From: Takakia lepidozioides | Taxonomy: Eukaryota; Streptophyta; Takakiopsida; Takakiales; Takakiaceae | NCBI GenBank assembly: GCA_030704615.1 | Contig: CM060732.1 | Coordinates: forward strand, 74,691,053-74,755,052 | Length of the DNA: 64,000 bases | Direction: 5' to 3' | Part shown: piece by piece, positions 9,821 through 24,100 of the stretch | Layout of the letters: each line of letters starts with the position of its first letter | Position numbering within the stretch: the stretch's first letter is position 1 | Notes under the pieces: model-generated | What the model saw: the letters and a program-made list of their open reading frames with translations, nothing else | Databases searched by the model: none | Told to the model about the DNA's origin: nothing | Made by a program: the position numbers and the translations under genes

Positions 9821-12662
9821 CTATGATCCGTATAAAGACTGATATAGATGGCGAGTCCGGGCAATCAAAACAACATTAAGTGCGATACCCACAAGGCACA
9901 CCCCAGTCATGATAATGAAGGTCAGTCGAAAACAGTGTGCTCCAATACACTCTGGTTCGTACAATGCCTTGATGGCTCGTAAGTCTGCAAGAGCATTCAC
10001 ACTATTACCAGTTTCATAATCATATAGAGTGCCAGCAATGATGCCTGAGAACAAGAGGGAGCCCAGTGGGCTAGCTATGAACATTGTGTTGTAAACCATG
10101 CCCAGGTGTTTAAGGCCAAACAGCTCTGATGATGTAGGTATCATTATGCTGGTGTGAACTCCAAAAGAAACCCCCAATAGGATGGAAGCCATGTATAGAG
10201 ATCCTGGCATGGCTGTTGCAAACAAAAGGTGAGCCACCATCATAATGGCTTGTGCACATGCCATCCACACAGGTCTTGGAAGGGCTGCCAACCTGCAAAT
10301 GAACACCAGTCAGCAGCAGTTGGGCTTGCCTACAAAGTACTGCATTATTGGCTTTTGATGGAGAGAGAGAGAGAGAGCTGTGCAAAAGCAAACTTCAAGG
10401 AGTGAGATCTGTTATTACCTGACATAATAGTCTGATATAGCACCACCTCCAAGACGACCCACAGAGTTCCAAATGCTGATCAGTGACACAAAGATGCTAA
10501 CATTGGTGTATCCTTGAGCCTCCCCAAGCTGGCCAAGATTGTTGATGGCTGTTATTGCCGATCCCATACCACAAAAGAAAGTGAAAAATAGCAGCCAGAA
10601 ATCTACTTTCAACACTGCCTGCCTAAGTGTGAGGTCCTCTCTTTCGCCGGGACCCTTTCTTCTATCCACCTCCTGTACGGTTGTTGCAAGGCAATTTACC
10701 AACTCAGCTGACGGGGCTGACGATGCACTCATTCTAAATTCATCTAGCTCCGGTTTCTCCCTTGAATTTGTGCTCCTGATGGTGCAATCTTGAAAGGATG
10801 CTTCCTGAGCTGAGACACCATCATTTCCTGCCAAAAGCTGCTCTTGTGTTCCATGGTCATCTCCCACAAAAGCGTCCTTTATGGATGTATGTCTTTCACA
10901 TGTCAAATTACCACCTCCTGAGCAGATTAGAGGGATGCCAAGAGGTGCTGCAAGAAAGAGAAGCATCCCGCCTGCGAAAAGTTGGGTACCTAGAGTCTTG
11001 AGAGAACCAAGACCATCTAAGAGAGTTGCAGCCAACAAGTAGAGTGTGAATGCTGCAAATACAGACTGAATCCATGTAAAACTAGGTTGCTCTTTCAAGT
11101 CCTCGTTTAGAACTGCTGGGGGAACTGTTCGAATGAATGGAACTGCCAGCATGCAGACAATGGATGGACCCAGGGCTACCAGCAGCAGAAAAGATGCTGC
11201 ATTGTTCTGGAAGAGGGCGTTGTAGAGCAAAGCAAATATCGCGCTACTCAAGCCATAGCTTCCCTTTAAAAGGCCTGTCACTGTGCCTCGACGGTGTGGG
11301 AAGTTGCGTATGCAAGTTACCAAACATGCTGTGTCTAGCCATGTGGAACTGTTGGCCCCCACCGCCAACAGTACACACATCTGTTGTGCCATGGCCACCA
11401 CCAATGTCTGTCACATTCTCTTCGTAAACAAAGAAGCAGATGCATAGTGTCATCTCTATCTACCTTCTGGTCCTATCCTCTTGTTCCTTCCTACAAACAT
11501 CTTTCAATCAAAATCCACACTGGCTCTATGAAGCAATATACATTGCCTGAAATCTTGTAACTGTAGATGAATCAAAACAGTCAGAAATTCTTGCTGTAGG
11601 TTGGGCAGCAAAGTGGTGCGCAATTCATGATGAATTGACCCCTTTGGGAGCCAGGGTAAACCGGACCCAATGTATCTGCAGTTGGTCCAATAACCACTCT
11701 TTTTGTGTCCCTCTGATGTCCCAAAACTAGTGGGACAGGAAGTCCAATGATATCGAATGTTTCCAGCCTACGTTGTGGCCTTTCTTGTTACAGTGTCCCA
11801 CAGAGCCCGCCACGACAGGAGGCAGTACTCACTTTGGCTGTAGTCTTCTCTTTCACTACAGGTTTACTGCCACCCACAGCCACAGGTGCCCTGTCTGTGT
11901 TAAGGTCGGGGCCTTAAGTAGCCAACATCACGTCCCTACCCTACACACAATCTCAATGCTGTGTACCAGCACAAGCATCTTCTGGGATAAGATGATGAAC
12001 CTGTGCAGATCCTGTAATGGGCTTGGAAAGTCCTTATCCAACATGTATATAACAAGAATCGCCAACCAACGAAAGGTGCACCCACTGACTCTCCTCCTAG
12101 AAGAGTGCTAACCAGTGCCCCACAAAATTTGGCATATCCAAGAGCCATCTAAAAACAAACCAAAGCTTCCCCTGCTTATCTCCATGGCCCGTCTGTTTGT
12201 TAGCGGCGGATATCGACAGGCAACAATGGTTGCTACTTCAGCTCAACCCAGACACTATCTAGACAATCAAAAACTGAAGTGCGAGTGAGAAATTGGGCAG
12301 GTGTATGAGGGTGCTGTTCCTATCCTCTTATCCTAAATTTTTCATACCTGCCAGTACGGCAAAGGAGCAATTCTCTCGCTCAACACAAGCCACACAACGC
12401 CATAGCCCACAAAGCTCTCAAGGGCACCAATGGCAAGAATTCCCCAGATTGGCATTGTGTTCGACACCAGACCTGCCAAAAGGCCTACGTTGTCACCCAC
12501 ATCTTTGGCAAATCCCAGAGTGTTGAGCTGTGCCTGATCGTAGCCCAGAACCTCCTTCAGTGTGGGCGAGTAAACTCCAAAGGTGTAGCCGTTCCCTGCA
12601 GTGGTCTCCACCCAGCTCGATGCCACCACTCCTATCCATCTGCTATTTCGTAACGTACCCAT
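9821..12662 (-). CDS. nodulin-like/NFD4-type MFS transporter
   Basis: Three exons on the minus strand: 12662-12348, 11380-10419 and 10292-9821. Phases agree and the product is 582 aa with stop TAG. Exon 1 has the nodulin-like signature around SSWVETTAGNGYTFGVYSPTLK and LGFAKDVGDNVG. Exon 2 starts MCVLLAVGANSSTWLDTACLVTC, giving the family's PYW..N..W..TA..V stretch across the junction, and later RRGTVTGLLKGSYGLS. A long hydrophilic loop (about residues 255-350 of the protein) separates two six-helix halves. The second half contains GMGSAITAINNLGQLGE, SIWNSVGRLGGGAISDYY and the exon 3 helices. Plant relatives are plasma-membrane or organelle carriers of uncertain substrate; Arabidopsis NFD4 affects nuclear fusion. 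The start is the ATG at 12662; the frame runs further upstream only from a GTG. Confidence 0.92.
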
Positions 12663-14532
12663 CACCACCTGCGCACCTCTCTTGCAATTTCCTCCCAAAG
12701 CACTGGATACCGAGGCGGCTTTGAAGGGGTCTTCTCGATTACCCAGCCACACCTTGCGAAACAGATCGAACCCAACAACCTTCTATCTGAAATAGAAAAT
12801 CTTTGTGCGCTGCCTTCACTACTGTTATATTAACTTGTCCTGTGCAGAATTGTTTAAAAGATCATTCTTCTTGCAATTGTTTTTTTCTTCCTATGGATTA
12901 CAAGAATCCCCCACAGGATGTATGTCTGGAAACTGCCTAGTTGAGCTCGGTGGGGCTGTGCAGTACAGAAGGGGACAAAGTAATCTCTCTACTTGCGAGC
13001 GCTGCAATGGGCTTCCGGAGCAACCAGAGACAGATACTGAGAAACTGCAGGATATGCATATGCACATTGAAATGAGAGACAGGCATGATTCGTATCAGTT
13101 CCGCAGATGTGCCTCGCTTGTTTGACAAGTTTGTTCAAAGCAGATAGCACCATGACACACAAAACTTTGGGGCACGGGTTAGGGGCCCCTTGCAATATCC
13201 AGACAATTTGTGGAGGTACTGCCCTTACATCTCTCTGGAGATGTCACAACAGTTTCTTGTTGCCTTTCAGAAAGTAGAAGAGTGTTTCCAGTGCCTACTT
13301 GAATTGTATCCTGCACTAACTTAGCAAGAACGGTTAGCACTTAAGCTGCACAGACATCTTAGTGCTATCCTTGGATTGATCATCAGGTCTGACTTTCCCA
13401 TTTGATGAAACCCCGTAAGATTTTATTTACAACATGTACAATGGGTGAGCGTACATAGGATGAGAAGTTCCCAAAAAGGGGGGGGAAGGAACAAGGAACA
13501 AGAGAAGAAAACAAAAAGCTATAGTAAGCTACTCAGCTAGAGAAGACTCAACCAGAGAAGAACCAGTCCATTTGGCATGTACTGTGGCATGTACTGTGTT
13601 GTAATTACAGCACTTCTTTCTGTCTGCATGGTTTAGTATTAGATTTTGTGGGAGAGATATGTTCCCCGGCATGTTGATTGCTTGGCTCATGCAGGTGGAC
13701 AGGATGAAGGGGTCCAAATCAGCTTACTACAGATGTGGAAATGAGGGTCATTTGGATTTGGAGTCTGGAAACTGAATGCAGCCTTTCCCAGACAATTCTG
13801 GGGAGCATAACTGTCTTAGCAGCTTTCAGAGTATTCCATGAAATGCAGGAGTTAAGATTGAAACCAAATGTGGTGAAATTTTGGGCCATACCCAATGCCT
13901 GAAATTGAGCGCACTCAGAAGGCCTGTGATTGCGGTTTTGGCTTTCCAGCAAGTCACTGTAAACATCTCCGCCACACTTCACAGGGCTGCAAAGACTAGA
14001 GTGTGCGTGGGTCACTTGAACAGACTCTAAAGAACACCGTGCTAGAGACTTTGAAAATACACAAATCTTTTCCAGGACAGTTTAACCCAGCCTTCACAGA
14101 TGCTCTTAATTATGCACTAGCAGTGAATAGTTTTCTTTCAGTCTCAGAGTCACTAGATGATGCAGCATGCAGATGATATATGTCACTTCCAATCCGTTGA
14201 AGCTCATAATAGCAGTGGACATTGCACAGATGTCTCGTTCCTGCATGTTAACACCACCTCACATCCCCAACTATGTACCAATGGTCCGCTGATAGATTGC
14301 GTCGGACGTGCTCATTGCTCTTGCCTATTTCTCTATCCCTATTTAGCTTCTACTCCGTCTATAAAACGTAGGTTTGAAACGTATCAGCCTCGACATCAGA
14401 GCATCTTCAGACGTTGATGCATAGAGTGAATGTTATGTGCAGGCATGAAAGCGAGCCAGTAATCGTGAGAAATTTCAAACACTTTTATCAAAGGATTGTC
14501 TAGTGTATGGTTGGAGGGAGGAGACTGGCAGT
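12663..14532. other. intergenic spacer upstream of the MFS gene
   Basis: No recognisable exon. It should hold the MFS promoter on the left and the 3' untranslated region of the small one-helix gene on the right. A poly-G tract (GGGGGGGG) sits near 13480. Short open frames here have no similarity I can identify. Confidence 0.5.
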
Positions 14533-15095
14533 TCACACCTTCAACGGCGTCTCCTGCTGCATCTGAGGTAAATTGGGAGGAGGGGTTTTAAGCTGATGCT
14601 GTTGCAAAGGCAAAACTGATTCCTGGCTCTCTCTTACCGCCTGGCTGGTTGCATCCTCTTGCACCATCTTCACAAGCTCTCGCTGCAAACGCATCAACTC
14701 GTCCTCAGCCCTCCGGAGTTTCCTCCACGTCCATGCTCCATAAATTCCCAATCCTCCTGCACTTTACACCTCTTCCTCAGAGTATGAACCCATCGCATAC
14801 ATGAAACCCCCCTCCTCGAAGGATTTGTGACTAAAAAACAGGTTAATAGATGATCAAACGTCAGAAGAGGATGTAGGTCTTGGTATGTTTCTCACTAAAG
14901 AGCGTCAAACACAGAGAGACAGAGAGACTCACCATACACTACGATGTAGGAGGCCCACACATACGGATATGCGTGCATATGATCTACCGTTCTCTGCCAT
15001 TGCTGCTTACAAGCATCCACGAAACCAATCTGCCGATTTGGCTCCGCGAAACCGGAAGATGGCTGGCCCTCCCTCTTCTCCTCTTCCATAGCCAT
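14533..15095 (-). CDS. small plant-conserved membrane-anchored coiled-coil protein
   Basis: Two exons, 15095-14933 and 14756-14533, joined in phase 1; the product is 128 aa. The core spans the intron. CKQQWQRTVDHMHAYPYVWASYIVVYG in exon 1 continues GLGIYGAWTWRKLRRAEDEL in exon 2, giving one transmembrane helix (about residues 43-66) followed by a short basic and acidic coiled coil (70-90) and a Gln/Pro-rich tail. I recognise the pattern (YPYVWxSYxxVYGGLG then WRKLR..ED) as a small uncharacterised plant family, but I cannot give it a name or function. The start is the first of two near-adjacent ATGs (15095 and 15089). The following gene on the same strand is the UBX protein. Confidence 0.8.
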
Positions 15096-15744
15096 TTTCA
15101 CCGAATAAGCGCTTGCGAAACAGTCTCACGTCCGTACTTTTGAGATTCTTTCAGGGGCTCTAGCTGGATTACGGGAAGAGGGATGCATCGACTTACACCG
15201 GACGGCTGAGAAAGAGAAAATTCGATAGCTAGGCGCAAGTAGAAGACTTGAAATCTACATAATGCTCTAAATCTATCTTGCAGAATAGGAGAAATCTACA
15301 CGAGACCATATCTTGTGTAGCATGTAATTTGTGTTGTGCTTCCACAGCATGCGTCTTCCAGTGGATCATCCGGTGCCTCACGTGATACACTCCGCATTTA
15401 ATTTTCATTCTGCATGTTTAGAACATCCGAGGAAGCTTCGCACAATGGGTTCCGAACATTGTTGTGAAGGAATCTGTAGATTGACATCAATGTTCTACTG
15501 TGTAGTATTTCTAGCGGAGAAACTGGGAGTTGCAGCAACCGATATTGGTGGAATCTTTCGAGGAAGCACTAGAAGGCTCAGCATTTTGCAGGATGAGGCC
15601 TGGAGATGTATGATGAACACAGAGAGCATTCTATAATATACATAGAGTACTTCATTCAAAACAAAGCTTGAGATTTGCCAAGGGAAAATACTCAGTCGAA
15701 TCAATCAAGTTTTTTGAAAAGTACAATTTTATAGATCAATTTGC
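15096..15744. other. spacer between the one-helix gene and the UBX gene
   Basis: Contains the promoter of the one-helix gene and the 3' UTR of the UBX gene (both minus strand). Nothing else recognisable. Confidence 0.5.
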
Positions 15745-18700
15745 TTAGGTGGTGCCCTCATAAGAGTCCTCCTCTTGCACATAGAGGCTGGCTTGAGGGT
15801 GCAGGCCTGCACTCTTCAATGTGAGGTTCAATTTGTCAGGACCATACACTACGAGAGGGAAGTGGGAGACCAAGCTGTATTTGGCAGTATGGAAGTCCCC
15901 TAATGAATCCACGAAGTCATAGATTGCCTGCACCTTTGCACGACTCTCAAATCTGTGCTCCTTGCGCTCTCCAGTTGGCAACCGCACCATTACCTGAGAG
16001 AATCAAAATGAAAGAAAACATTTCATGGAACATTTTAGAGAAGTTTCTCCTTTGGAAAACATTTTCACTGCACCCATGTTCCTACTGTTCTTACTGTGCA
16101 TCTCACAGTATAGAAGGAAGCCAACTAATAAGCAGACACCCAAATGTACATAACAAAAGCAGCTTACTGCATCAAGAATGTGTGCACTTACGCGCGTCAC
16201 CTCCTGCCCTTCCTCAGGTTCGGCAACAAGTGCCATGGCTTTATCACGCCGGTGCTCAAGGGTTAACCCCCTCTCTGCAGCCCGAGCTGCTCTTGCCTCA
16301 GTCACACTCCTTCCAAGTTCTAATTCGGCCACCTCTCTGGCTTCCTCTTCTTGTTGTTCCAGTTCTCTCTGCCCCCTCTAAAGTAAGCATGTCAATCATA
16401 CAGCTAAGTCAGGCAAACCCAAAACGCCACATTGTTGGTCATCTACATCCGATGGTCCCTAAAGTAACACTCTTTTGGTAATCAGGATACTAAATTCTTC
16501 TTCCTGTCTCCAAAGACCTCCATGTGTACATGCCAGGAGACAGCATATGAAGAAAACAACACTTGCCTGTGCGAATGCGAGTCAGAGAGAGAGAATAAGG
16601 AAACAAAAAGAGTTTATCAAATCTGTAGGGAGAGACCCCAGGGCCGGACAGGGTGAGAGGGGTTAAAAGCTACCTTCTCCATTTGGAGAGCAAGTTGGTC
16701 AGCAACATCTTGCTCATCATGAAGGTGGTGATTTAGCTTGTGCTCCTCTTCCTCAACATTGGTGGCTACCAGTGCTGCACCTTGCTCCTTGACCACTGTC
16801 TGTAGTATGTGCGTTAGCTCTGCTGCTGACCTAGGACCCTCCACCTGTGACAATTTCCTCAAATCAATACATATCAATCGTTGTGAATCCAGGATAATCA
16901 AACCCTCACAAAAACATCCAACGCCATAAGAGCAACCCATGACATCACAGGAAAGAATGTTTCCATCGCATTGTCATCTGGAAAGTTTACGAGTTCTTTA
17001 CAGGATGAGAGTAGTGACACAACCAGGCATCTCCAGTTTAGCTCATATGCACTGTACATGTTATCCTCCACATTACTGCAGTGATGGTAAAGACTGAAAT
17101 TCCTAGAGGCCGTTGATCCATCCGAAGCTCTAGTAAATTGTAAGAACACTCATTACACCAGCATAGTTAAGGCTGTAAAAACATTATCAAGGGAAGAGGC
17201 CCAATAGCATTCTCAAGCACCAGCTTACAGGATAGAGACACAGCTGGAAACTTGTTATATGCAGGGGGCAACGCCACCCCATCTGAGATGTCTTCTCAAG
17301 CAACAGAGAGAAAATGAAAATGTATTGTAAAAAAGATGAGGGTGCAGAGGTGCCGACAGGCCACTGCACAAAAGATCAAAGATGTGCATAAGGTGGAACA
17401 CTACCAAAAACATCCAAAAAAGTATAAATTGCCAAGCAAACGTTCATGTTCAACCCTAACTTCAAACCCCTTCATAGACAGGAGATAGGCACCATCCTGC
17501 CACTTGATGTGGCTCAGCTAATTTGTGGAATTGACAATATTGTCCTTCAAAAACGTAGCTCCAGAAAGCTGGGCTTGATAGATGCTCACAGCAACCTCAT
17601 TTAAATACAGATCACGACATCTACAACTCTTTGTTTGGAGTATGACTTCCGAAAGGTTAAGCCACATGGTATTCATTCAACCTGAGGTGTGATCAATGGG
17701 ATCCACCCTGCCAATGACTGGTATGCACAATCCGCATTGTCAAAGCAATGCTCATACGCCCATGAGAGAGGGAAATTAAAGTAGCAAGCAAGAGCAGGCA
17801 TCAATCAGCACTTGGTAAACAAATTCATTCCTTCAAGCAAATTCCAGTAATACAGCCGTGCCTCTGTGACCCTGGTCGCAACTTTCAAGTTGGACTGAAA
17901 GAAAACCTTTGATCAGAAGAGGATTGGCAGATCCAGGCTCAGTGGGCTGTGAACCAGGCTGAGCTAAAGACTCTTGTCGAGGCTGCCAACAGATAATGCA
18001 CGCTCCCCTCTCCCCCCTGAAAAGACAAAGACCCCGAGCCACTGCACCCACACTTGGTCTCCCACTCTCATTCACGTCTACAACACTAACGGGAGTGACC
18101 TAAAAAGAGAACACGCAACCCTGCAACCACACATACCAATCACCTGATGACAATACATGCACTACCTAAGCAGATAATTCCAAGGAAAGTATTAAGATTT
18201 TACGAAGTTGTCAAAGTACACAACCGATGTACAAGAGAAGAAAAAAAACACTTCATTGATTTGTCACATTGATGTGGCCATGGTTTGCTCAAGGTAGTGG
18301 ATCTATCTGGGTAGCATGTGAAGAATCCAAATCCCAGCCCACGTGTGGGCGGAGAGGGAGATAATTTGAACAAAACTTGGTTGTATACCTGCTGGAGGAC
18401 CAGAATGCGATGGTTGGAGGATTCCGTGACAACAGCACAGAACGGGAAGGTGGATGCCCTGAAGTTGTTGCTCAATTCAAACCCTTCACTGGCCCGCACA
18501 TCACCTCCCCATGCCACAAAGTTCTCATCCACAAACTGCACCACTGACTCTGCACATAGAATCCTCTCACAGAACGAGGGCGTATTTGCATGCTCTGAAG
18601 AGTGCAGATACACAAACAGAAACTTGGACTGCTGGTATGCCCGCCGCAATGCTTCCCTGAAACTAATCAGTTGGAACGCCGGGTGATGTTCCCCATACTC

Positions 18701-19360
18701 TTTCTCAAACCTCCTCAAGAAAGTGGCAGCTTCAGATACTGGAAGCACCGCATGGCTTTCCTCTCTTCTACCTGCTCCCGACCATCCGAATGCTCCTAAC
18801 GAGTAGTTCAGAACCGCCCCCGCCATCCGCATTCCAAAACTTACAGCCCCGCACACCAGATTGTAACTTTCCACAACGATAGAGAAAGGAAGGGTCACGA
18901 TCCTCCCCACAACACTACGGCCTGGGGCATCGCTATCGACCACTGAATTGTTTCCACAAGCATCTACGTATCCCTCGGCCCTCCCAAATCTTCGATTACG
19001 CTCCCTGCACCCGTCACGGTAGTAGCGCCGATCACTCACCCCCCTTCTTGCAGACCTTTCTTCAAAATATGATGGGCTTGCAGATGCTAACCCCGCTTCC
19101 TGCTCCAAAGCACAGCCACGCTCATCACCGCTCACTTCCCACTGCCTCCCATTGGCTGCAGCTTCAGCATCCAACTTCAAGCCAGCTTCATACTCCGGAA
19201 TCTCCTGCGAAGCCTTGTCAATCATCGCATTGACTGCCGCATCTAGATCCCACCCATACGCTTCCAACATCTGCTGCGAGAGCAATCCATCCCGCACCCC
19301 AGTCACATCCTGAAAGTAGGAACTCTTCTCCTCGTCAATCTCCCCCAGATGACCTGCCAT
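15745..19360 (-). CDS. PUX10: UBA-UAS-UBX protein, PUX10/FAF2 (UBXD8) type
   Basis: Four exons, all in phase 0: 19360-18389, 16844-16674, 16377-16192 and 15993-15745; 525 aa. Residues about 12-50 form a UBA-like domain (FQDVTGVRDGLLSQQMLEAY). A hydrophobic hairpin lies at about 148-192 (VVGRIVTLPFSIVVESYNLV then GMRMAGAVLNYSLGAFGW). The UAS thioredoxin-like domain follows, with KFLFVYLHSSEH at 246-257 and CERILCAESVVQFVDENFVAWGGDV after it. Exon 2 (VEGPRSAAELTHILQ) and exon 3 (charged coiled coil ending EPEEGQEVTR) lead to the UBX domain in exon 4 with RLPTGERKEHRF, VDSLG and HPQASLYVQEED. In this family the hairpin anchors the protein in ER or lipid-droplet membrane and UBX recruits the CDC48/p97 ATPase for protein extraction. 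The large first intron (18388-16845) shows no coding content. Confidence 0.93.
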
Positions 19361-21108
19361 CTCCCCGCTCTCTTCTCACCCCCTCATCCACTACTACTTT
19401 CTTATCTTCCCCTCTCCAACACAAAATCCCCTCTTCTTCCACCTCCCTTTTCTCACAAATCTGCACCGCAATTCCTTCTCAATCTTCTCTGTTTCTCTGT
19501 CTCTCTCTGTCTCGCACAAATCGAGCTCAGAACTCAGAACTCTCGCAGTCCGCCCCACAGTCTCTTCACACACTCTCTTCTCTGCAACTGCGGACGTTAT
19601 ATCAAGCAGCTTAATACAACGTGTCACTCATCCAGTGGGTGCACGTCTCAGATCCACGTGGCAGATTTTAAGCGTCTGCTTTAGCTTGAATCGAGAAGCT
19701 TCGGACCAGAAGTCTGACGAACCAAAGACCGGGCCTAAAAGAGTGTGTTTGGGAGCCACTCCGATAGCCTTGGTTATAGCTTTGGAGAGTCGCCATACCT
19801 CGGCTCCTAGTTTGGGTTTGTCTCGAACCTGATCCCAGACCTAAGAAGGAGCAGGTGACATCGCATCCGAGGGAGATACATCGCGAAGGTTTGAAGAGAG
19901 AGAGTGAGGAGACGTTGAATTCGTGTTGAAAAGTCAAGATTTTTACGCGCGATTGTGACTGGGATTGTGCGCGCAGGTGGCGCTTGGGATTCGTGCATAT
20001 ACCCACATCTTGAAAGCGCCAGGTGGGCTCCAAATGTTGTGCTTAATCCGTGCTTGCAACGTTCTTGACCCCCCATTTTCTGAATCTTAGTACGAGAACT
20101 TTGGAATCACGAGTGACTGTTTTGGAAGTAGATTAAAGATGACAAGTGTACCGACTTTGGAGTCTAATTATTAGTGTCAGAGTGCTGGGATCTCTCTACC
20201 TGCAGCCTTGTTTTGTGGGAGTGACAGCAATTGCCTGCTTCGTTTTAGCTTGCCGGATTGGATGGGGTGATGTCGCCGGTATTCGGCTTTCGGAAGATGT
20301 GGAGTTGAAGGAATTCTGAATTCGAAGAAACTTTCTTCTTCATGGGGACATTGTATACGTAGTCGACGGCAGGCTAGCAAGCAATCTCAGCGATGGGAGT
20401 TGCGAATCCCTGGTGGGTTGGTTGGTCTGCTTGATCGTTTGGACACCATGTGTTCCATGGTCGCTGACTCATTTGTCAGTGCACCCAGAATGTACTGACA
20501 CGCGCTCTGTGGAGTTTTGTAAATAAGTCTCGGGACGTTTTTCTTATTGCCTTCTGCTGCAGCTTGTTTATGCAGGGAGTGCATGGGGGGCGGATCTTCT
20601 TTGATGAGGAAATCACTTTCCTGCCTTTGTTAATGTTCAGGCTCAAGCCGTTTGCCTCAACAACCTACAACGTACATTACCTCGGGGGGTGTTGATCATA
20701 TCTCTCGATGAGGGAGAGGTTCGCTTTCAACAAACTGCACTGAATGACTCAAATGGAATTGGGAGTGAAACGTTCGACAAGGAGAAATTCCTAGAGCAGT
20801 GGACGAACTAGCCAGTGAGTGATCCAAGAGGTCGAGAAATCGACTGGACAGAGTGACAGGCAAAAAATATTTAGTTGTTGAACAAGGTTCTGGGGCTTTG
20901 TTGATTAAGTAGGAGAGTCTCAGGAAGGGGAAGTGGAAACCAATAGCTGCCAGTAACCCAGCGACCTTGGAGGCGATGCCAACAGTAACGAGTAGAAAAC
21001 GAGGAAGGCAAACGAAAGCGAGTTAGGCAGTTCTTGTACTCAACAAGACAGACACACAGACCCGGTGCCTCTCTAAGTGCAGTAGGGGATAGAGTGGTGC
21101 AGGTAGCT
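19361..21108. other. divergent promoter region between UBX and zinc-cluster genes
   Basis: About 1.75 kb between head-to-head start codons. Both promoters and leaders must lie here. The UBX leader side is pyrimidine-rich on the plus strand (19377-19520). No RNA gene or extra exon recognised; a non-coding first exon of the zinc-cluster gene is possible. Confidence 0.45.
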
Positions 21109-24100
21109 ATGCAGGTGGTAGGAGCGGCCAGGAAGGCCGTCCCCACCCCTTCCACCACACCATCTGCACCAAACGGAGCAGGTGCCGCCAGCAGTGGCAG
21201 TGCTGCTGACCTGCCCATGACACGCGAACAAATACAGCGGGATCGGTACTTGAAGACCATAAAAAATCGAAAGTGTTCTGCTTGTGGCAACAATGCACGA
21301 ACCCGGTAACTCTTGACACACTTGGACATGGTTGGACTGTTGAATGTCAAGAGTTAGCATTTGGCTACGTTGGGTGTATCACCCTGAGTCCCAGGGCAGG
21401 AGCATGGGAAGCATGTTAGTTTTGCGGTCTTGCGCAGGTGTTGCAAGGCAGGAGAGATGTTATGTTACTATAGGTGGAACTAGTGCAAGCTCTGACAGAG
21501 CTGAACATTTTTAAATGCATTCTGAGCAGTGGGTGGCAGAATTTCAATGTCGTAGCAAGAGTATGAGTACTGGGACACTTGCTCTGAGAGCTGGGACCCG
21601 TTGGCTCCTGGCTGGTGGTGGGGTCACAAATGAAGCATGCGATATGCAGAAATGTCAGTTGTGAAAACATTCCCCTAAACTCAATTTCTTTGTTTCATGT
21701 TGTGGGTGCAGGTGCCCTTTTCAGGCCTGCCAAACTTGCTGCATGAGGGCCAGGAACCCCTGTCCTGTCCATGGTATGTCAAATATGCAATCAGTTTCTT
21801 CCACACATTCTTCTTCATTTGGATGGATATACTTGCTTCTCTGTCTAAAGGGAGCCCTAGTCACAAGTGTGTATGAATCCTATAAATGACAAAGATGTCA
21901 ATTTTCTGCTGCACCTTGAAACCATTCACTTGTGAAGCCCAGATATCTCCCCCCCAGTTCTAGCATTCCAATTTCTGGTAGAAAGCACATTACTTTAGTA
22001 CCAGTGTGATGTAAGTATTCACCTGACTTAAACCCCAGGAAGTCCAGACACAAATCTTGCAAACCGAGCAGAAAGAAAATGCAGCGACAGTCACAGTACC
22101 AATGAGAGTGAGTATTCACCCAAGACTTATGCCTCAGGAGGGTCAGAGCTTTTGGGACAGTCTCAAATGCAAACCAAGCAGAAAGAAAATGCATAGACAG
22201 TCAGTCCTTCTCATGCTTTTGAATGGGGATTTTGTTGAATTCCCATTGCATCATGGAATTCATGCTAACCTCACCATAATACCCACAGGTCAGAAACACT
22301 GGTTTGTTTTACTGTACAGAGATAGGCTGCCCACTCTCCGTTTGGACTTTGGTCTGGTGCCCCAGCCTTTCCTTGAGGCCACTTGTTCAGCCCAGGCTCA
22401 CCTTTTAGCCTGTGGTCTGCTGACAGTTGGTCTTGCTTCCAATTGATAGAGTGGAGGATTTGCAGGTATCTCATCTCAAACCAACTGTACCACCATCTCA
22501 TTTGAAATTGGTTTCTGAATGAAAGTGGGCAGTGCAAGTCTAGAGATCCATGTAGCAGTCTCAAGGCACCAAGTTGTACGACTTGGAGGCTTCCAGCTTA
22601 GGCTTAGATATTTCCCTTGGAGACCTGTATTGAATCGTTGTTCTATGGGCCTGAACTACATAGGTTTTTTAACTGTTGAGTTGTAGAAAATATTATATTT
22701 GGTGACTGTGAAATCTTAACAACCTTGATCATTTGCCGGTTGGATTCTATGGCATTGAAACATCTGTGAAAACATCTAGACTAGTGTCTTTTTCTTCCCA
22801 TTTGACAAGCTATGAAATGTGGCTACCAGCTGCATTTTTGGGGAATTCAAGTCCTCAAGAGGTCCAAGAGGTCCGGAATGTCTTCTCTCCCCACCACCAC
22901 TGTTGTCACCGTCAACTGACCTTCGTTCTTTAAAACCACCTTTGTGCTCTTGCTCATATTGGCGTCAAGTTTTGAAATATCAATGTACCTCCTGACAGTG
23001 TTGATCAACCTCCTCTAGGCTTTCAGGGTTTATTCTAGAGCCTACCACACTGACTGAGACCACTAGACTTATCCATAAACAAGGATCGGAACGCTCGTAG
23101 GAACACCTCCAGGGAGAGAATGAAAGAGGTACTCGTTAGTTTATGTTTGCAGTAGCTTAAGTCGATAGAAGCTGTCTAGCTTTGGAAAGTGGAATGGAGA
23201 GGAGATGGTGGACAGGAGAGCAGAAGTTGGGTCCCCAAGTGGCCATACATCCTGTGGGCTACATCCTGCTCTGGTTTCATGGCAATCCTAGTATGGAGCT
23301 TATAGCTCTTTCTCAGCCAAACGTGTCATATGTATGAGATCGAACCTTACTGTACTTGGTCAACTGTAGCTGATTAATTTGTGTTAGGGCTATTCTGACA
23401 TATGGGAAATGGGATGAATGCAATGCCATGCAGTGTACAAGCCAAACAAACAAATGACTGGTGCACCCACCTTGAATCCGCGTGATCAAAATTGGTCAGC
23501 CACTGTGAGCAGCATGTAAGTCTCTGGTGTACTTCTGCAGCATGGCCCTTTGTTTACCATTTTGTTGTCCCCAGCTATGCTGTCTTGAGCAACTTAGAGG
23601 AAATCAAATATGGGATGACGTTATGACTAAATCAATGCAAGACAGAGGTGATGCACTCATTGGCTATACCCCGTGGATGTGGGCTACCATCTAAATATCT
23701 TTTGAGAGCCAGTTGTGAGGTTAGAACCCACTAGTTAAGAGACTCAAGGCTAAAATTGTCATCCAGCTCAAGAACAGGCAGTGGTAATCTGAGGTTACCG
23801 CTGTCATGTCGACAGGATATGAGTGATTCATACAAAATCAGGTCCAGAATATTAGTGACATCATCTGTCTAAAACAGGCCCCATCATACTATCTCCTTTA
23901 GAAGAATCAGCCAGCCTATTGAAAGTATACCTTTCATGCATTTTCCAATCTCTAACCAACCTCCTTTGCAAGGTTGGGAGAAGAAAGTCATTAGACTGCA
24001 GCCACTCCTAGCTATCAAAGCGAAGGTGGAGCCTCACTTCTCCCATCCCATGGTTGGTGGTTAATGAGGAATAGCACGCTTTAAGACATGTTTCATCCTT

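Noticed and set aside
12663-12752. N-terminal extension of the MFS carrier by 30 residues
   Set aside because: The extension starts at GTG; plant nuclear genes rarely use it and the family normally begins close to the ATG at 12662.
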